From Bacilli bacterium (GTDB lineage Bacteria > Bacillota_I > Bacilli_A > RFN20 > CAG-826), in the NCBI GenBank assembly GCA_024408335.1, contig JAKSVB010000001.1, forward strand, positions 231,239-295,238: a DNA stretch of 64,000 bases. The letters run 5' to 3'. This document shows, piece after piece, positions 24,384-34,716 of this stretch. Made by a program: the position numbers and the translations under genes. The notes beneath the pieces are model-generated. The model searched no databases, had not been told where the DNA came from, and saw nothing but the letters and a program-made list of their open reading frames with translations. Position 1 is the stretch's first letter, and every line of letters begins with the position of its first letter.

Positions 24384-26663
24384 ATGAAAAACATTTTAAA
24401 AATCCTTTCTTGTGCCATGGTTTTGCCTTTTATCGCAAGCTGCGGACAAGGAACAAACTCAGAGGCTTCGTCTTCTAGTAACCAACAAGAATCTAGCAGC
24501 CAAACTACAAGCAGCGAGAGCTCCGAGTTAAGCGTCTCCTCTTCTAGTAGCCAAGGAACATCACAATCATCAACGTCAAAGTCTTCAAGCGCCTCAAGCT
24601 CATTGAGCTCTTCAAGCCAAGCGTCATCGAGTTCCTCTTCTAGTAGCGCAGATAGTTCAAGGCCAACATATACCCCGCCAGCAACCGATTCACCTATCGC
24701 AGCAGCATATGGCTACACTCCACGTATCCCAACCCAAATGGCTCGTATCGACATCAATACAACTGCGGGCACAAATAACTGGGCTACCGACATCAACCGT
24801 AACTACAAGTTAAGCAACGCAATTCAATATGAAACAGCAACTGTAAGTGTTAGTGACTGCGATGCATCTCAAGCCCTTACTAACGTCCCAACAAACGTTA
24901 AAGTCCGTGGCAACTACACCCTTGATTACCCACAAAAAGGCATCAGATTGAAATTTGATTCCAAACAAAAATTACTCGGTCTTAATAACGGAGCAAAAAA
25001 TAAATCATGGGTCCTTCTAGCAGACTACAAAGACCTTGCTAACACCAATAACGCCCTTTCGCTTTATTTAGCACAGAACATGCTTAAAGCTGATGGCTTC
25101 TATGCATCTGACTTCACCTATGCAAACGTCTACATCAACAATACCTACTGGGGTGTTTACCTTGTTGCAGAACAACAACAATCAGGCAGCTCAAGAATCA
25201 ACATCACTGAACCTGCTACCGATTATGAAGGAACCGATGTCGGCTACATCTGTGAGCTCGACTATTACTACAACGAAGAGAACCTCGCATTAGGCGGTGA
25301 CTACACCTTCACAATCAACTATGAAGGAAATAGCCTTACCAACTACGATGGCGATACAGTTTCAGGCTTCATCAAGGGTTACACCATGAAGAGCGACACC
25401 TATAGCGACGCTCAAAGAACATTCATCAGAGACTATGTCCAAAACACATACAAATTGATGTATCAAGCCGCAAGAAACAACACCTTCCTTAAGTTCAACG
25501 ACACCCATACAGCTCTTGTTCAAGCTGCCGCTGGCGAATTCGCTTCAGCTAAAGAATGCATTGCTGCATCAGTTGATCTCCAATCACTTGTTGATATGTA
25601 TATCCTCCAAGATATCGCTTGTGACCCAGACGTTGGCTACTCAAGCTTCTATCTTGATGTTGATATGTCCGCTACCGGCGATAAGAAACTTCGTTTCGAA
25701 GCTCCTTGGGACTATGACTCAGGATATGGCATCACCACAAGAATGGCCGACCCAGAAAGCGGAACATTTGCTGCTAATCACAAAGGACAAAACAAACAAC
25801 CATATTATCCAAACGCATGGTTCACAGTTCTTATTCACCAACAATGGTTCAGAGATATGATTTCTCTTAAGTGGTCAGAAATGAAGCACTTCAACCTCTT
25901 CCAAAAGTCTCTTGATATGGTTGCAGACATCGCCACTAAATACGAAACCGATTTCGCTAACCTCAAAGCTAAATGGCCTCAAAAGTTCAATCGTAATTCC
26001 GAAAGAACCAACCAAGCAAACTCAAGAACAACCCAAAAGGAAGCAGCACAAGACTTGCTCAACTGGACTAAGAAGAGATACGAATACCTTGATCACCAAT
26101 ATGGCGATGGCTCATTAAGCGTCACAACCCAAACACTCGTTGCTAATCTCCCATCTGGAGATATCGGTGGCGGTGGACAAGGTGGCGGCAACACTCAAAT
26201 CACATTCAACGAAAACGACAACGACGTCACTGGTAACAAATATCGTTTCGAAGCTGAAAATGCTGGCCACTCAGGAAGCGTCACAATGACCAAATCAGGT
26301 TATAATGCTTCAGGTCCTAACCATGGCTATATCGGCGACTTCAGAACTGACTCAGTCGTCTCCTTCAACATCTCTGCTCCAAGCGCAGCAGATGCATATC
26401 TCTATGTAGGTATTGCGGCCACAACCAACGATAAGATCGATTCCTGGTGGAGAATAACCGTCAATGGTACTCAAGTTAACGTTACGGCAGATAAATATGT
26501 CAGAGGACAAAACGATTTCCACGCATGGTATTCAATGCCTGTCGGCAAATGTCATCTCAACGCTGGAACAAACGTTATATCTCTCACAGCTCTAAGAAAC
26601 GACTTCACTAACATGGACTACATTGAGCTTCAATGCCCAGTAGCCCTTACAGCCGCTGCTTAA
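24384..26663 (+). CDS. CotH-kinase lipoprotein with Ser-rich linker and C-terminal CBM-like domain
   Basis: The 759-residue protein has a lipobox IASC and a very long Ser-rich linker (about residues 25-95). Its CotH domain (about 105-580) includes VKVRGNYTLDYPQKGIRLKF, WGVYLVAEQ and EAPWDYDSGYG. A Gly-rich hinge precedes a beta-sandwich (about 620-755, opening KYRFEAENAG) resembling carbohydrate-binding modules of the CBM6/35 type. CotH proteins are atypical kinases; in spore coats CotH phosphorylates coat proteins, while bacterial lipoprotein versions are often tied to cellulosome or surface structures. Surface protein phosphorylation near polysaccharide is the best guess. AAGGAAG precedes the ATG; the gene is monocistronic. 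Confidence 0.87.
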   Translation: MKNILKILSCAMVLPFIASCGQGTNSEASSSSNQQESSSQTTSSESSELSVSSSSSQGTSQSSTSKSSSASSSLSSSSQASSSSSSSSADSSRPTYTPPATDSPIAAAYGYTPRIPTQMARIDINTTAGTNNWATDINRNYKLSNAIQYETATVSVSDCDASQALTNVPTNVKVRGNYTLDYPQKGIRLKFDSKQKLLGLNNGAKNKSWVLLADYKDLANTNNALSLYLAQNMLKADGFYASDFTYANVYINNTYWGVYLVAEQQQSGSSRINITEPATDYEGTDVGYICELDYYYNEENLALGGDYTFTINYEGNSLTNYDGDTVSGFIKGYTMKSDTYSDAQRTFIRDYVQNTYKLMYQAARNNTFLKFNDTHTALVQAAAGEFASAKECIAASVDLQSLVDMYILQDIACDPDVGYSSFYLDVDMSATGDKKLRFEAPWDYDSGYGITTRMADPESGTFAANHKGQNKQPYYPNAWFTVLIHQQWFRDMISLKWSEMKHFNLFQKSLDMVADIATKYETDFANLKAKWPQKFNRNSERTNQANSRTTQKEAAQDLLNWTKKRYEYLDHQYGDGSLSVTTQTLVANLPSGDIGGGGQGGGNTQITFNENDNDVTGNKYRFEAENAGHSGSVTMTKSGYNASGPNHGYIGDFRTDSVVSFNISAPSAADAYLYVGIAATTNDKIDSWWRITVNGTQVNVTADKYVRGQNDFHAWYSMPVGKCHLNAGTNVISLTALRNDFTNMDYIELQCPVALTAAA

Positions 26664-26672
26664 AAACAAAAG

Positions 26673-26701
26673 AAAAGGTCAACTTGCTGTTGGCCTTTTT
26701 T
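26673..26701 (+). terminator. Terminator of the CotH gene
   Basis: An 11-bp stem (26673-26683 with 26689-26699, one wobble) is followed by T. It lies 8 bases before the convergent PAP2 gene and may serve both directions. Confidence 0.85.
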
Positions 26702-26708
26702 CTATGTA

Positions 26709-27599
26709 TTAAAGTTCTAATAGCTTGGTTTTGCTAAGGATTTCGTAAGGAATGATGGTGAATAGGACTGTGATTAAGCCACCGAAGCAAACGTCGCTAA
26801 GGAAGTGAGCGCCTGCTAAGATACGAACCGAACCCATGAAGATGTAATAGGCAAGACCCACTAAGAATAATGGAAAGCGAACCTTTTCGCTCACGTGCTT
26901 TGGGAACATAAGAGGAACGAATATCGCATAGAACATCATAAGAGCAGAGATTGATGAGTGTCCTGAAGGGAAAGATTTGAATTCTTCTTTGACGATCGCT
27001 CCACCTAATAAATCCTTGTAGTGAAGGTTTGGTTTGTACCATGGGAAGAATTCGATTCCATTTCCAAGAGAACGGAATCTAGGACGATTGAACAATGATT
27101 TGAGAGCGCTGATACCGACAAGCTGAGAAACGATGATGCTTCCCGCCAATGTCATAATGACGATCCAAGCGTTCTTATTTTCGTTTGATTTAGCACCGAT
27201 GAAGCCAAGAGCGAAGCCGATGCCGTTAAATAAGAAGCCAATTACATAGGCCAAGATTGTGTATCCCATTTCTGGGTGATAAAGGCCATTGACGCTGAAG
27301 TTGTCTTGAGCGGAGTAATAAGCCCCTGCTAAGCAGAAGAAGACACTCATGAAGTAAAGGACGGCTTTGAGCCCTGCCTTTTGGTTTTTGTTATTGAGAG
27401 TGACTCTAAAGAGAGCTCCGCCGAAAAGACCAAAGAACATATATGGGATGATTAAGCCAAAAGCAGTGACGGTATGAAGGAAAAAGTCATCTGAGTTTTG
27501 ACAAAGAGCTTGCGAAATAGATAAATCGCAGAAAGAGCCAATGACAATGCCGACGACAAGGAGTGTTAAAAGTGAGTAGAGCGCTATTCTGAATTTCAT
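26709..27599 (-). CDS. PAP2-family membrane phosphatase
   Basis: The 296-residue protein has about eight hydrophobic segments and the three PAP2 motifs: KSLFNRPRFR, PSGHSS and SVRILAGAHFLSD. PAP2 enzymes remove phosphate from lipid phosphates such as phosphatidate or undecaprenyl pyrophosphate; which one cannot be told. A TATACT box on the minus strand (27609-27614) ends 9 bases before the ATG and no ribosome-binding site is visible, so the leader is at most a few bases. It is divergent from the alpha/beta hydrolase gene. Confidence 0.88.
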   Translation of the reverse strand: MKFRIALYSLLTLLVVGIVIGSFCDLSISQALCQNSDDFFLHTVTAFGLIIPYMFFGLFGGALFRVTLNNKNQKAGLKAVLYFMSVFFCLAGAYYSAQDNFSVNGLYHPEMGYTILAYVIGFLFNGIGFALGFIGAKSNENKNAWIVIMTLAGSIIVSQLVGISALKSLFNRPRFRSLGNGIEFFPWYKPNLHYKDLLGGAIVKEEFKSFPSGHSSISALMMFYAIFVPLMFPKHVSEKVRFPLFLVGLAYYIFMGSVRILAGAHFLSDVCFGGLITVLFTIIPYEILSKTKLLEL

Positions 27600-27736
27600 A
27601 TGCCTATTAGTATATTTAAAAATTACCTCATTTCTAATAATTTTGGATAAATTGAAGTATTTTTGATGTTACGTTGATATTTCATTAAAAAATGGGCTTG
27701 TTTTGTTATAAGATTTTTTGTGAAAAAGGAAACGTT

Positions 27737-28675
27737 ATGGAGATTCTGTTTATTGTTTTAGGGGTAGTTGGAGTGATTCTAGTTTTGCTCCTCGCCTTTT
27801 TGCTTGTCATCTATTTCATGTGTTTCTATAACCCAGTAAAGAACAAAGGCAAGTCACAAAGGCCTCTTACCGGTCCTCAATACACTCCATTTGATAATGA
27901 GATGAACGCCCTTATCGAAAACGTCAAAAAGATATCTTACGAAGACGCTTGGATTAGGTCATACGATAACAAGAAACTTCATGCGAAGGTCTACATTAGC
28001 GACGTTAAGAAGCCATTTGCTATATTGGTTCACGGTTATAGGGGTTCTGGCCTAAGAGACTTCGCTGGAGGTCTTGGTTATTACATAAGCCAAGGTTTCA
28101 ATGCGATTCTTATCGACCATAGAGGACATGGTGAAAGCGATGGGAAAACAATTACTTTTGGCATCAAAGAAAGAAAAGATTTAGTTTCTTGGATTAACTA
28201 CGCAATAGATACGTATGGAAAAGACATCGAGATTCTTTTGACTGGCATATCCATGGGCGGAGCGACCGTTCTTATGGTGCTTGACCAAGATCTTCCTCCA
28301 AACGTCAAATGCGTAATCTCCGATTGTCCATTCTCATCGCCTCTAGGAATCATCCTAAAAGTCACAGAAGACATGCATTTGCCTTCTAAGCTTTGCAAGC
28401 CATTTATCAAACTAAGCGCTAGGTTATTCGCCCACGTTAACCTTGAGGAAAGCGATTCGTTTAGATCAATCAAAGATAGCAAACTTCCAATTCTCATTAT
28501 CCACGGAACCGAGGACAGATATGTCCCTGTTAAGATGAGCGAGGAACTTAAAAGCAGTAATCCTAATGTTGAGCTCCTAGAGATTGAAGGCGCTCCACAT
28601 GGACTTAGCTTCATAAAGGATAACGCTAAATACACAAGCGTCGCGAAAGCCTTTATAGATAGGTACTTCAAATAA
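27737..28675 (+). CDS. Membrane-anchored alpha/beta hydrolase
   Basis: The 312-residue protein starts with a membrane helix (about 1-28) followed by an alpha/beta hydrolase fold. It has HGYRGSG oxyanion region, nucleophile elbow GISMGGA, acid in HGTEDRYVP and catalytic His in EGAPHGLS. The anchor implies action at the outer membrane face on an ester or amide substrate that cannot be named. I start at 27737, after AAAGGAAA; the 15 codons upstream lack a ribosome-binding site. Confidence 0.85.
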   Translation: MEILFIVLGVVGVILVLLLAFLLVIYFMCFYNPVKNKGKSQRPLTGPQYTPFDNEMNALIENVKKISYEDAWIRSYDNKKLHAKVYISDVKKPFAILVHGYRGSGLRDFAGGLGYYISQGFNAILIDHRGHGESDGKTITFGIKERKDLVSWINYAIDTYGKDIEILLTGISMGGATVLMVLDQDLPPNVKCVISDCPFSSPLGIILKVTEDMHLPSKLCKPFIKLSARLFAHVNLEESDSFRSIKDSKLPILIIHGTEDRYVPVKMSEELKSSNPNVELLEIEGAPHGLSFIKDNAKYTSVAKAFIDRYFK

Positions 28676-28682
28676 AGAAAAA

Positions 28683-28708
28683 AGGTTCTGCCATAATCGG
28701 TAGAACCT
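28683..28708. terminator. Bidirectional hairpin between convergent genes
   Basis: A 10-bp stem (28683-28692 with 28699-28708, one wobble) lies between the hydrolase and gpmI stops. A-rich sequence on the left and T-rich on the right allow termination both ways. Confidence 0.7.
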
Positions 28709-28728
28709 AATTTTGTTATTGATATATC

Positions 28729-30303
28729 TTACTTGATAACAGCTTCTTCCCAACATTCAGGAGCTTCTAAGCCGAAGAGTTTTGCAACTGTTGGAGCAAC
28801 GTTTGCAAGACCGAAGTTGCCTTCTTTCATCTCGACTTTGATTTCATCATCAACAATGATGAATGGAACTGGGTTGAGTGAGTGAGCGGTTCTGACTTGG
28901 AGTTCGCCCTTCTTGTTCTTTTCGAGCATTTCGTCAGCGTTGCCGTGGTCTGCAGTGACAAGCATGGTGTAGCCTTTTGCTTTAGCGACTTTCCAAAGTC
29001 TTTCTAAGCAGAGGTCGAGTGCTTCCATTGAGCAGATTGTTGCGTCTAAGTCGCCGGTGTGGCCGACCATGTCGCCGTTAGGATAGTTAAGTCTGATGAA
29101 TTGATATTTATCAGATTCCATAGCCTTGATGACTTCGTCGGTGATTTCAGCACATTTCATCCAAGGTCTTTGATCGAAAGAGACGTTGTCGCTTGGGATT
29201 TCCATATAGGTCTCAAGTTCTTCGCTGAATTTGCCTGATTTGTTGCCGTTCCAGAAATAGGTGACGTGACCGTATTTTTGGGTTTCGGAGATTGCGAATT
29301 CGTTGATGTTTGCCTTAACGAGGAGTTCGGTAAGGGTGTTTTTGATCTCAGGCGGGTTGACTAAGAATCTTGCTGGAAGCTTGAGGTCGCCATCATATTG
29401 GAGAAGGCCTGCATAGCAGACGTTTGGATAGACGACTCTGTCAAACTTGTCGAAGTCTTTCATATCGAAGGCCATTGAGATTTCGATAGCTCTGTCACCT
29501 CTGAAGTTGAAGAGGATGACTGAATCGCCATCAACGATCTTACCGACTGGTTGGCCGTTTTCTGCAATAACGAAGGCTGGGAGGTCTTGGTCGATGATGC
29601 CAGCGATTTCGTTTCTGAATGTTTCAACGGCAGCAGTGGTTGTTTCGAACATTCTGCCGTCTCCCATAACGTGGGTGTGCCAGCCATCTTCAACCATCTT
29701 CCAGTTAGCTTGGTATCTGTCCATGGTGATCTTCATACGGCCGCCGCCTGAAGCGATACGTGCATCGAATGAAGCATCATTGAGCTCTTTAAGAACTGTT
29801 TCGAGTTGATCAACGTAGATTAATGCGGAAGTTGCTGGAACGTCACGGCCATCGAGAAGAACGTGGACTCTGACTTTCTTAACGCCTTCAGCTTTTGCTT
29901 CTTTGATCATGGCGATTAAGTGAGAGATGTTTGAGTGAACGTTACCATCACTAAGAAGGCCTAAGAAGTGAAGTGTTGAATCGTGTGATTTGACGTTTTC
30001 GACTTCTTCTTTCCAAGCTTCTGATTGATAGATTTTGCCAGAGCTGATTGATTCGTTAACAAGCTTTGCGCCTTGTGAATAGATTTGGCCACAGCCAAGA
30101 GCGTTATGGCCGACTTCTGAGTTACCCATGTCATCATCTGATGGAAGTCCAACAGCTGGGCCATGTGCCTTAAGTCTGCAGTTAGGATAGGTCTTTAAGA
30201 AATGATCAAGGTTTGGTGTGTTTGCCATTGTGACTGCGTCACCAATGCCGGTCTTTGAGAAGCCAACACCATCCATGATTACAAGTAAGATTGGTTTAGA
30301 CAT
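28729..30303 (-). CDS. gpmI: 2,3-bisphosphoglycerate-independent phosphoglycerate mutase
   Basis: The 524-residue enzyme shows the full iPGM pattern: metal ligand Asp11 in IMDGVG, phosphoserine nucleophile Ser62 in MGNSEVGHNALG, DGRDVPATS, GGGRMKITMDR and the C-terminal metal site VTADHGNADEM. It interconverts 3- and 2-phosphoglycerate in glycolysis using Mn2+. Length is normal. AAAGGAG precedes the ATG and the gene stands alone, with a 199-base spacer to the divergent pyrimidine operon. Confidence 0.96.
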   Translation of the reverse strand: MSKPILLVIMDGVGFSKTGIGDAVTMANTPNLDHFLKTYPNCRLKAHGPAVGLPSDDDMGNSEVGHNALGCGQIYSQGAKLVNESISSGKIYQSEAWKEEVENVKSHDSTLHFLGLLSDGNVHSNISHLIAMIKEAKAEGVKKVRVHVLLDGRDVPATSALIYVDQLETVLKELNDASFDARIASGGGRMKITMDRYQANWKMVEDGWHTHVMGDGRMFETTTAAVETFRNEIAGIIDQDLPAFVIAENGQPVGKIVDGDSVILFNFRGDRAIEISMAFDMKDFDKFDRVVYPNVCYAGLLQYDGDLKLPARFLVNPPEIKNTLTELLVKANINEFAISETQKYGHVTYFWNGNKSGKFSEELETYMEIPSDNVSFDQRPWMKCAEITDEVIKAMESDKYQFIRLNYPNGDMVGHTGDLDATICSMEALDLCLERLWKVAKAKGYTMLVTADHGNADEMLEKNKKGELQVRTAHSLNPVPFIIVDDEIKVEMKEGNFGLANVAPTVAKLFGLEAPECWEEAVIK

Positions 30304-30502
30304 AGTTTTAGTCTCCTTTTACAAGAGAGATTTTACTAGTTAATTCAAATTTTTCTACTGATAAAGCAAGAGAAATAGAGAAATTGAAAGATTGTCTTTT
30401 AAATTTATTTAAAAAATAGTTGATTAGATAAACCCATATCGATATATTTCTAGAGAGCTTTCAAAGGGCTCCATATGATTCTCAAGAATGAAGGAGGAGA
30501 AT

Positions 30503-31711
30503 ATGAAAGATTTAAACCTTAAAACAGTAAGTGGAAGAAGCGGAATCGTCTTTGACGTCCCAAGCTTAGTTTCCACTTTTTCTTTATCTGACAAACTCGA
30601 TCCTAATTCTTCTTACGTTATTCTTCCTGGCTTCCTTGATGTTCACGTTCATCTTAGAGAGCCGGGTTTTTCATATAAAGAGACAATCAAAGATGGCACA
30701 AGAGCATGCGCACATGGCGGATACACAGCAGTCTGCCCAATGCCAAACCTCAACCCTGTTCCTGATTCATTAGAGACGCTTAAGGTTCAAGAGGACATCA
30801 TCGAAAAGGACGCTTGCATCCACGTCTATCCTTACGCCTCAATCACAAAAGGCGAAGCTGGTGCAGAACTTTCCGATATGGAAGCGCTCAAATCCCACGT
30901 TGTTGCCTTTAGCGATGACGGAAGAGGCGTCCAAAGCGAAGAAATGATGCTTGAAGCCATGAAGAAAGCCAAAGAGCTTAACGCCATTATCGTCGCACAC
31001 TGCGAAGTCAACGAACTCCTTAAACGAGGATATATCCATGATGGCGAATACGCCAAAGAACATGGACATCGCGGCATCTGTTCAGAAAGCGAATATGCGC
31101 AAATTGCAAGGGATATTGAACTTTCGAGAAAGACAGGATGCGCATATCACGTCTGCCACATCTCAACCAAAGAAAGCGTTGAGCTTATTAGAAAAGCCAA
31201 AAAAGAAGGCGTTAATATCACCTGCGAAACCGCCCCACATTACCTCATCCTTGATGACAGCATGCTTCAAGAAGCAGGCAACTGGAAAATGAATCCCCCA
31301 TTAAGAAGCAAGGAAGACAAAGCTGCTCTTATTGAAGGCATCCAAGACGGAACAATCGACATGATCGCAACAGATCATGCCCCACATAGTGAAGAAGAAA
31401 AATCTAGAGGCTTAGAGAAATCCCCATTCGGTATTACAGGCATCGAACTTGCATTCCCTCTTCTCTACACAAAGCTCGTGAAAGAAGGAATCATCAGCAT
31501 GGACAAGCTCATCGACCTTCTTGTCGTTAACCCAAGAAAGAGATTCGGCATTCCATTTGATGGATTTAGCATTTGGAACCTCGATGAAGAATTCGTAGTT
31601 AGCAAAGAGATGTTCTTGTCTAAAGGAAAGGCCACCCCATTCCTTGGAGAAACACTTAATGCAGTCAACTATCTCACCGTATGTAATGGAGAAATCGTTT
31701 ACAAGAAATAA
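30503..31711 (+). CDS. pyrC: Dihydroorotase
   Basis: The roughly 402-residue enzyme has the type I dihydroorotase pattern: metal ligands in DVHVHLREPG, KDGTRACAHGG, HCEVNELL, CHISTKE and ATDHAPH. It cyclises carbamoyl-aspartate to dihydroorotate. The ATG at 30503 follows AAGGAGGAGA and is chosen over an ATG 15 bases upstream that overlaps that site. It is the first gene of a six-gene pyrimidine operon whose internal gaps are 12 bases or less. A weak hairpin (30455-30460 with 30466-30471) in the leader might have a role, but no PyrR-type attenuator is clear. Confidence 0.95.
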   Translation: MKDLNLKTVSGRSGIVFDVPSLVSTFSLSDKLDPNSSYVILPGFLDVHVHLREPGFSYKETIKDGTRACAHGGYTAVCPMPNLNPVPDSLETLKVQEDIIEKDACIHVYPYASITKGEAGAELSDMEALKSHVVAFSDDGRGVQSEEMMLEAMKKAKELNAIIVAHCEVNELLKRGYIHDGEYAKEHGHRGICSESEYAQIARDIELSRKTGCAYHVCHISTKESVELIRKAKKEGVNITCETAPHYLILDDSMLQEAGNWKMNPPLRSKEDKAALIEGIQDGTIDMIATDHAPHSEEEKSRGLEKSPFGITGIELAFPLLYTKLVKEGIISMDKLIDLLVVNPRKRFGIPFDGFSIWNLDEEFVVSKEMFLSKGKATPFLGETLNAVNYLTVCNGEIVYKK

Positions 31712-31723
31712 CAGGAGGGCAAT

Positions 31724-32458
31724 ATGAAAAGAAGCATATTCAAAGTACAAAGCAACATAGCCCTAACAAAGGACGTCTATAAGATGGTCCTTGTTGGCGA
31801 CACAAGCGGAATCACGAACTGCGGTCAGTTCGTCAACATTCTCCTTGACGGCCTCTATTTAAGAAGACCAATCTCCGTTAACGACTATGATGAAGAGACC
31901 TTAACGCTCATCTACAAAGTCGTTGGTGTTGGAACCGAAAAAATGAAGTTCATGGAAGAAGGAACTTCATTAGATGTTCTTACAGGTTTAGGAAACGGTT
32001 ATAACCTTTCAAAAGCTGGCGATCACCCTCTCCTTATTGGAGGCGGCGTTGGAGTCCCACCTCTTTATAACCTCGCCAAAAAGCTCATCAAAGAAGGCAA
32101 AAAAGTCTCAGTTATCTTAGGCTTTAACAAAAAAGAAGAGGTTTTTGCTGAGGATTCTTTCAAAGAACTCGGATGTGAAGTCGCTGTCACAACAGTCGAT
32201 GGATCTTATGGCGTCAAAGGATTTGTCACTAACGCCCTTCCTGAATCATATTCATATTTCTACACTTGCGGCCCAGAACCAATGCTCAAAGCCGTCTATA
32301 ACTCAACAACCACAAGCGGTGAATTCTCTTTCGAAGAGAGAATGGGTTGCGGATTCGGTGCTTGTATGGGCTGCACTTGCAAGACACTCTATGGTCATAA
32401 GCGTATTTGCAAAGATGGCCCAGTCTTAACAAAGGAGGAAATCGTATGGGAGAAATAG
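31724..32458 (+). CDS. pyrK: Dihydroorotate dehydrogenase electron-transfer subunit
   Basis: The 244-residue protein has the FAD-binding RRPISVNDYD segment near residues 46-55, the NAD-binding GGGVGVPPLYNLA and the C-terminal [2Fe-2S] cysteine cluster MGCGFGACMGCTCKT with C following in KRICKDGP. It passes electrons from dihydroorotate oxidation by PyrD to NAD+. ACAGGAGG precedes the start. It overlaps pyrD by 13 bases, fitting coupled synthesis of the heterotetramer. Confidence 0.95.
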   Translation: MKRSIFKVQSNIALTKDVYKMVLVGDTSGITNCGQFVNILLDGLYLRRPISVNDYDEETLTLIYKVVGVGTEKMKFMEEGTSLDVLTGLGNGYNLSKAGDHPLLIGGGVGVPPLYNLAKKLIKEGKKVSVILGFNKKEEVFAEDSFKELGCEVAVTTVDGSYGVKGFVTNALPESYSYFYTCGPEPMLKAVYNSTTTSGEFSFEERMGCGFGACMGCTCKTLYGHKRICKDGPVLTKEEIVWEK

Positions 32459-33363
32459 ATACCAAAGTTAACCTTTTAGGAATTGAACTCGATAACCCTA
32501 TCATCCCTGCCTCTGGCACATTCGGATTCGGTTATGAATTCAATGATCTTTATGACATCAACATTCTTGGCACCTTCTCATGGAAGGGAACAACCAAAGA
32601 ACCAAGATACGGCAACGCTACCCCAAGAATCGCAGAGACTCCTAGCGGTATGCTTAACGCGGTCGGCTTACAAAACCCAGGCGTTGAGAAAGTAGTTACC
32701 GTCGAGGCAGAGAAACTTGCTAAAGTCTTCCACAAGAAGGTCATGGCAAACGTTTCTGGCTTCAGCATCGAAGAATACGTCGAAGTTTGTGAGAAAGTTA
32801 GCAAACTCGATATGGTCGGTTGGATTGAACTCAACGTTTCTTGTCCAAACGTCCATGGTGGAGGCTTGGCTTTTGGAACAGATCCAGAGAACATCAAAGC
32901 GGTCGTTCGCGAGGTAAAGAAAGTCATCAACAAACCTCTCATCGTCAAACTCTCACCAAACGTCACAAACATCGTTGAAATGGCAAAGGCAGCAGAAGAA
33001 GCTGGTGCGGATGCTGTTTCATTAATCAACACTCTTCTCGGCATGAGAATCAACTTAAAAACAGGTAAACCACTTCTTGCTAACACCACAGGCGGCTTAT
33101 CAGGACCAGCGGTCTTCCCAGTCGCAGTCAGATGCGTCTATCAAGTTGCTCATGCAGTTAACATTCCAGTCATCGGCATGGGCGGCGTTTCTTCTGCAGA
33201 AGACGTGCTCGAAATGATGATGGCCGGCGCTACAGCTGTTCAAGTTGGCGCTGCAAACCTCGTAAACCCTTACGCTTGCAAAGAAATCATTGAGGATTTG
33301 CCAAGAGTAATGGAGAAATATGGTATAAAATCACTTAAGGACATAATAGGAGGAAGAAAATAA
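32446..33363 (+). CDS. pyrD: Dihydroorotate dehydrogenase, class IB catalytic subunit
   Basis: The 305-residue flavoprotein has class 1 DHODH motifs: [25 protein letters not shown] with the catalytic Cys, [20 protein letters not shown] and [11 protein letters not shown]. Pairing with pyrK makes it type IB, NAD-linked. The ATG at 32446 is preceded by AAAGGAGGAAA within pyrK; a longer frame from 32407 lies entirely in pyrK and is rejected. pyrF follows two bases after its stop. Confidence 0.95.
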   Translation: MGEIDTKVNLLGIELDNPIIPASGTFGFGYEFNDLYDINILGTFSWKGTTKEPRYGNATPRIAETPSGMLNAVGLQNPGVEKVVTVEAEKLAKVFHKKVMANVSGFSIEEYVEVCEKVSKLDMVGWIELNVSCPNVHGGGLAFGTDPENIKAVVREVKKVINKPLIVKLSPNVTNIVEMAKAAEEAGADAVSLINTLLGMRINLKTGKPLLANTTGGLSGPAVFPVAVRCVYQVAHAVNIPVIGMGGVSSAEDVLEMMMAGATAVQVGAANLVNPYACKEIIEDLPRVMEKYGIKSLKDIIGGRK

Positions 33364-33365
33364 TT

Positions 33366-34067
33366 ATGGCAAAAGACGTTATCATTGCTTGCGATTTTGA
33401 AAGCAAGGAAAAGACATTGGCCTTCCTTGACAAGTTCACTGGAAGAAAGCCTTATGTCAAAATCGGCATGGAGCTTTTCTATGCAGGCGGACCAGAAATC
33501 GTTAGAGAAATCAAAGCTAGAGGACACAAGATCTTCCTCGACTTAAAACTTCACGACATCCCAAACACAGTTAAGAAGGCTATGGCTGTTCTTTCCAAAC
33601 TCGATGTCGATATGTGCAACCTCCACGCTGGCGGAACCAAGCCAATGATGGAAGCAGCTCTTGTTGGTCTTACAAGAGAAGATGGCACCCGCCCACTTCT
33701 TATCGCAGTCACCCAATTAACATCAACTGATCAAGAAGCAATGGAAAGGGACCTTCTCATCCATGAGCCAATCGATAAGGTTGTCATGCATTACGCAAAG
33801 AACGCTCAAGAATGCGGGCTCGACGGCGTCGTTTGTTCGCCTCTTGAAGCAGGCAAAGTCCACGATGTCTGTGGCGAGAAGTTCTTAACCGTCACCCCAG
33901 GCGTCAGATTCGCTGATGGAGACAAAGGTGATCAAAAACGTGTCATGACACCAGCAGAAGCAAGAAAGATCGGTTCAGACTACATCGTTGTCGGCCGTCC
34001 AATCACAGCAGCTGAAGATCCAGTTGCAGCATACGAAAGATGCATCAAAGAATTTTTAGGAGAATAA
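33366..34067 (+). CDS. pyrF: Orotidine 5'-phosphate decarboxylase
   Basis: The 233-residue enzyme has the group I OMPDC core: [26 protein letters not shown] with the catalytic Lys-Asp array, [17 protein letters not shown] and [12 protein letters not shown]. It decarboxylates OMP to UMP, the last step of the pathway. The gene starts two bases after pyrD, with AGGAGGAA overlapping the pyrD end, and is closely followed by pyrE. Confidence 0.95.
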   Translation: MAKDVIIACDFESKEKTLAFLDKFTGRKPYVKIGMELFYAGGPEIVREIKARGHKIFLDLKLHDIPNTVKKAMAVLSKLDVDMCNLHAGGTKPMMEAALVGLTREDGTRPLLIAVTQLTSTDQEAMERDLLIHEPIDKVVMHYAKNAQECGLDGVVCSPLEAGKVHDVCGEKFLTVTPGVRFADGDKGDQKRVMTPAEARKIGSDYIVVGRPITAAEDPVAAYERCIKEFLGE

Positions 34068-34069
34068 CA

Positions 34070-34714
34070 ATGACAAACATCGACAAATTAATCGCAAAAG
34101 ACTTATTAAGCATCAAAGCAGTCTTCTTTAGCCCAAACAAACCATTCACTTGGGCAAGCGGAATCAAATCGCCAGTTTACTGTGACAACAGATTAACTCT
34201 CACTGCACCAGCAGTCAGAAACGATGTTGAAAACGCATTAGCAGAAACCGTCAAAGCAAACTTCCCAGAAGTCGAAGTCCTTATGGGTACTTCAACTGCA
34301 GGTATCGCTCACGCTGCAATCGTTGGTCACCTTATGGGTCTCCCAATGGGTTATGTCAGAAGTGGCGCTAAAGACCATGGCAGACAAAACCAAATCGAAG
34401 GCAAACTCGAAGCAGGACAAAAGGTTGTCGTCATTGAAGACTTAATCTCAACAGGTGGTTCAGTCATCGAAGTCGTCAATGTTCTTAGAGAAGCAGGCGC
34501 TGAAGTCTTAGGCATCGTCTCAATCTTCACCTATGGCATGAAGAAAGGCTTAGTCAGACTCGAAGAAGCAGGAGTTAAAAATGTTTCATTAACCAACTTC
34601 GACGTCATTGCAGAAGTCGCGGCAGAAGAAGGCTATATTGAAAAAGCCGACATTGAAAGACTTATCAAGTTCAGAAACAATCCTAGCGACGAAAGCTGGA
34701 TCAAAGGCGAATAA
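34070..34714 (+). CDS. pyrE: Orotate phosphoribosyltransferase
   Basis: The 214-residue protein has [26 protein letters not shown] and the PRPP-binding [14 protein letters not shown]. It joins orotate to PRPP, giving OMP for PyrF. The start at 34070 follows TTAGGAGAATAAC; a 10-codon upstream extension runs back through the pyrF end and is rejected. pyrB follows after 2 bases. Confidence 0.95.
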   Translation: MTNIDKLIAKDLLSIKAVFFSPNKPFTWASGIKSPVYCDNRLTLTAPAVRNDVENALAETVKANFPEVEVLMGTSTAGIAHAAIVGHLMGLPMGYVRSGAKDHGRQNQIEGKLEAGQKVVVIEDLISTGGSVIEVVNVLREAGAEVLGIVSIFTYGMKKGLVRLEEAGVKNVSLTNFDVIAEVAAEEGYIEKADIERLIKFRNNPSDESWIKGE

Positions 34715-34716
34715 CA

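Noticed and set aside
24450..24670. Ser-codon-rich repeat region as a separate repeat or CRISPR-like array
   Set aside because: It is in frame within the CotH lipoprotein and has no regular unit; it is a low-complexity Ser linker.
32550..33089. 179-codon minus-strand ORF inside pyrD
   Set aside because: Antisense to conserved pyrD motifs, no ribosome-binding site, composition typical of a shadow frame.
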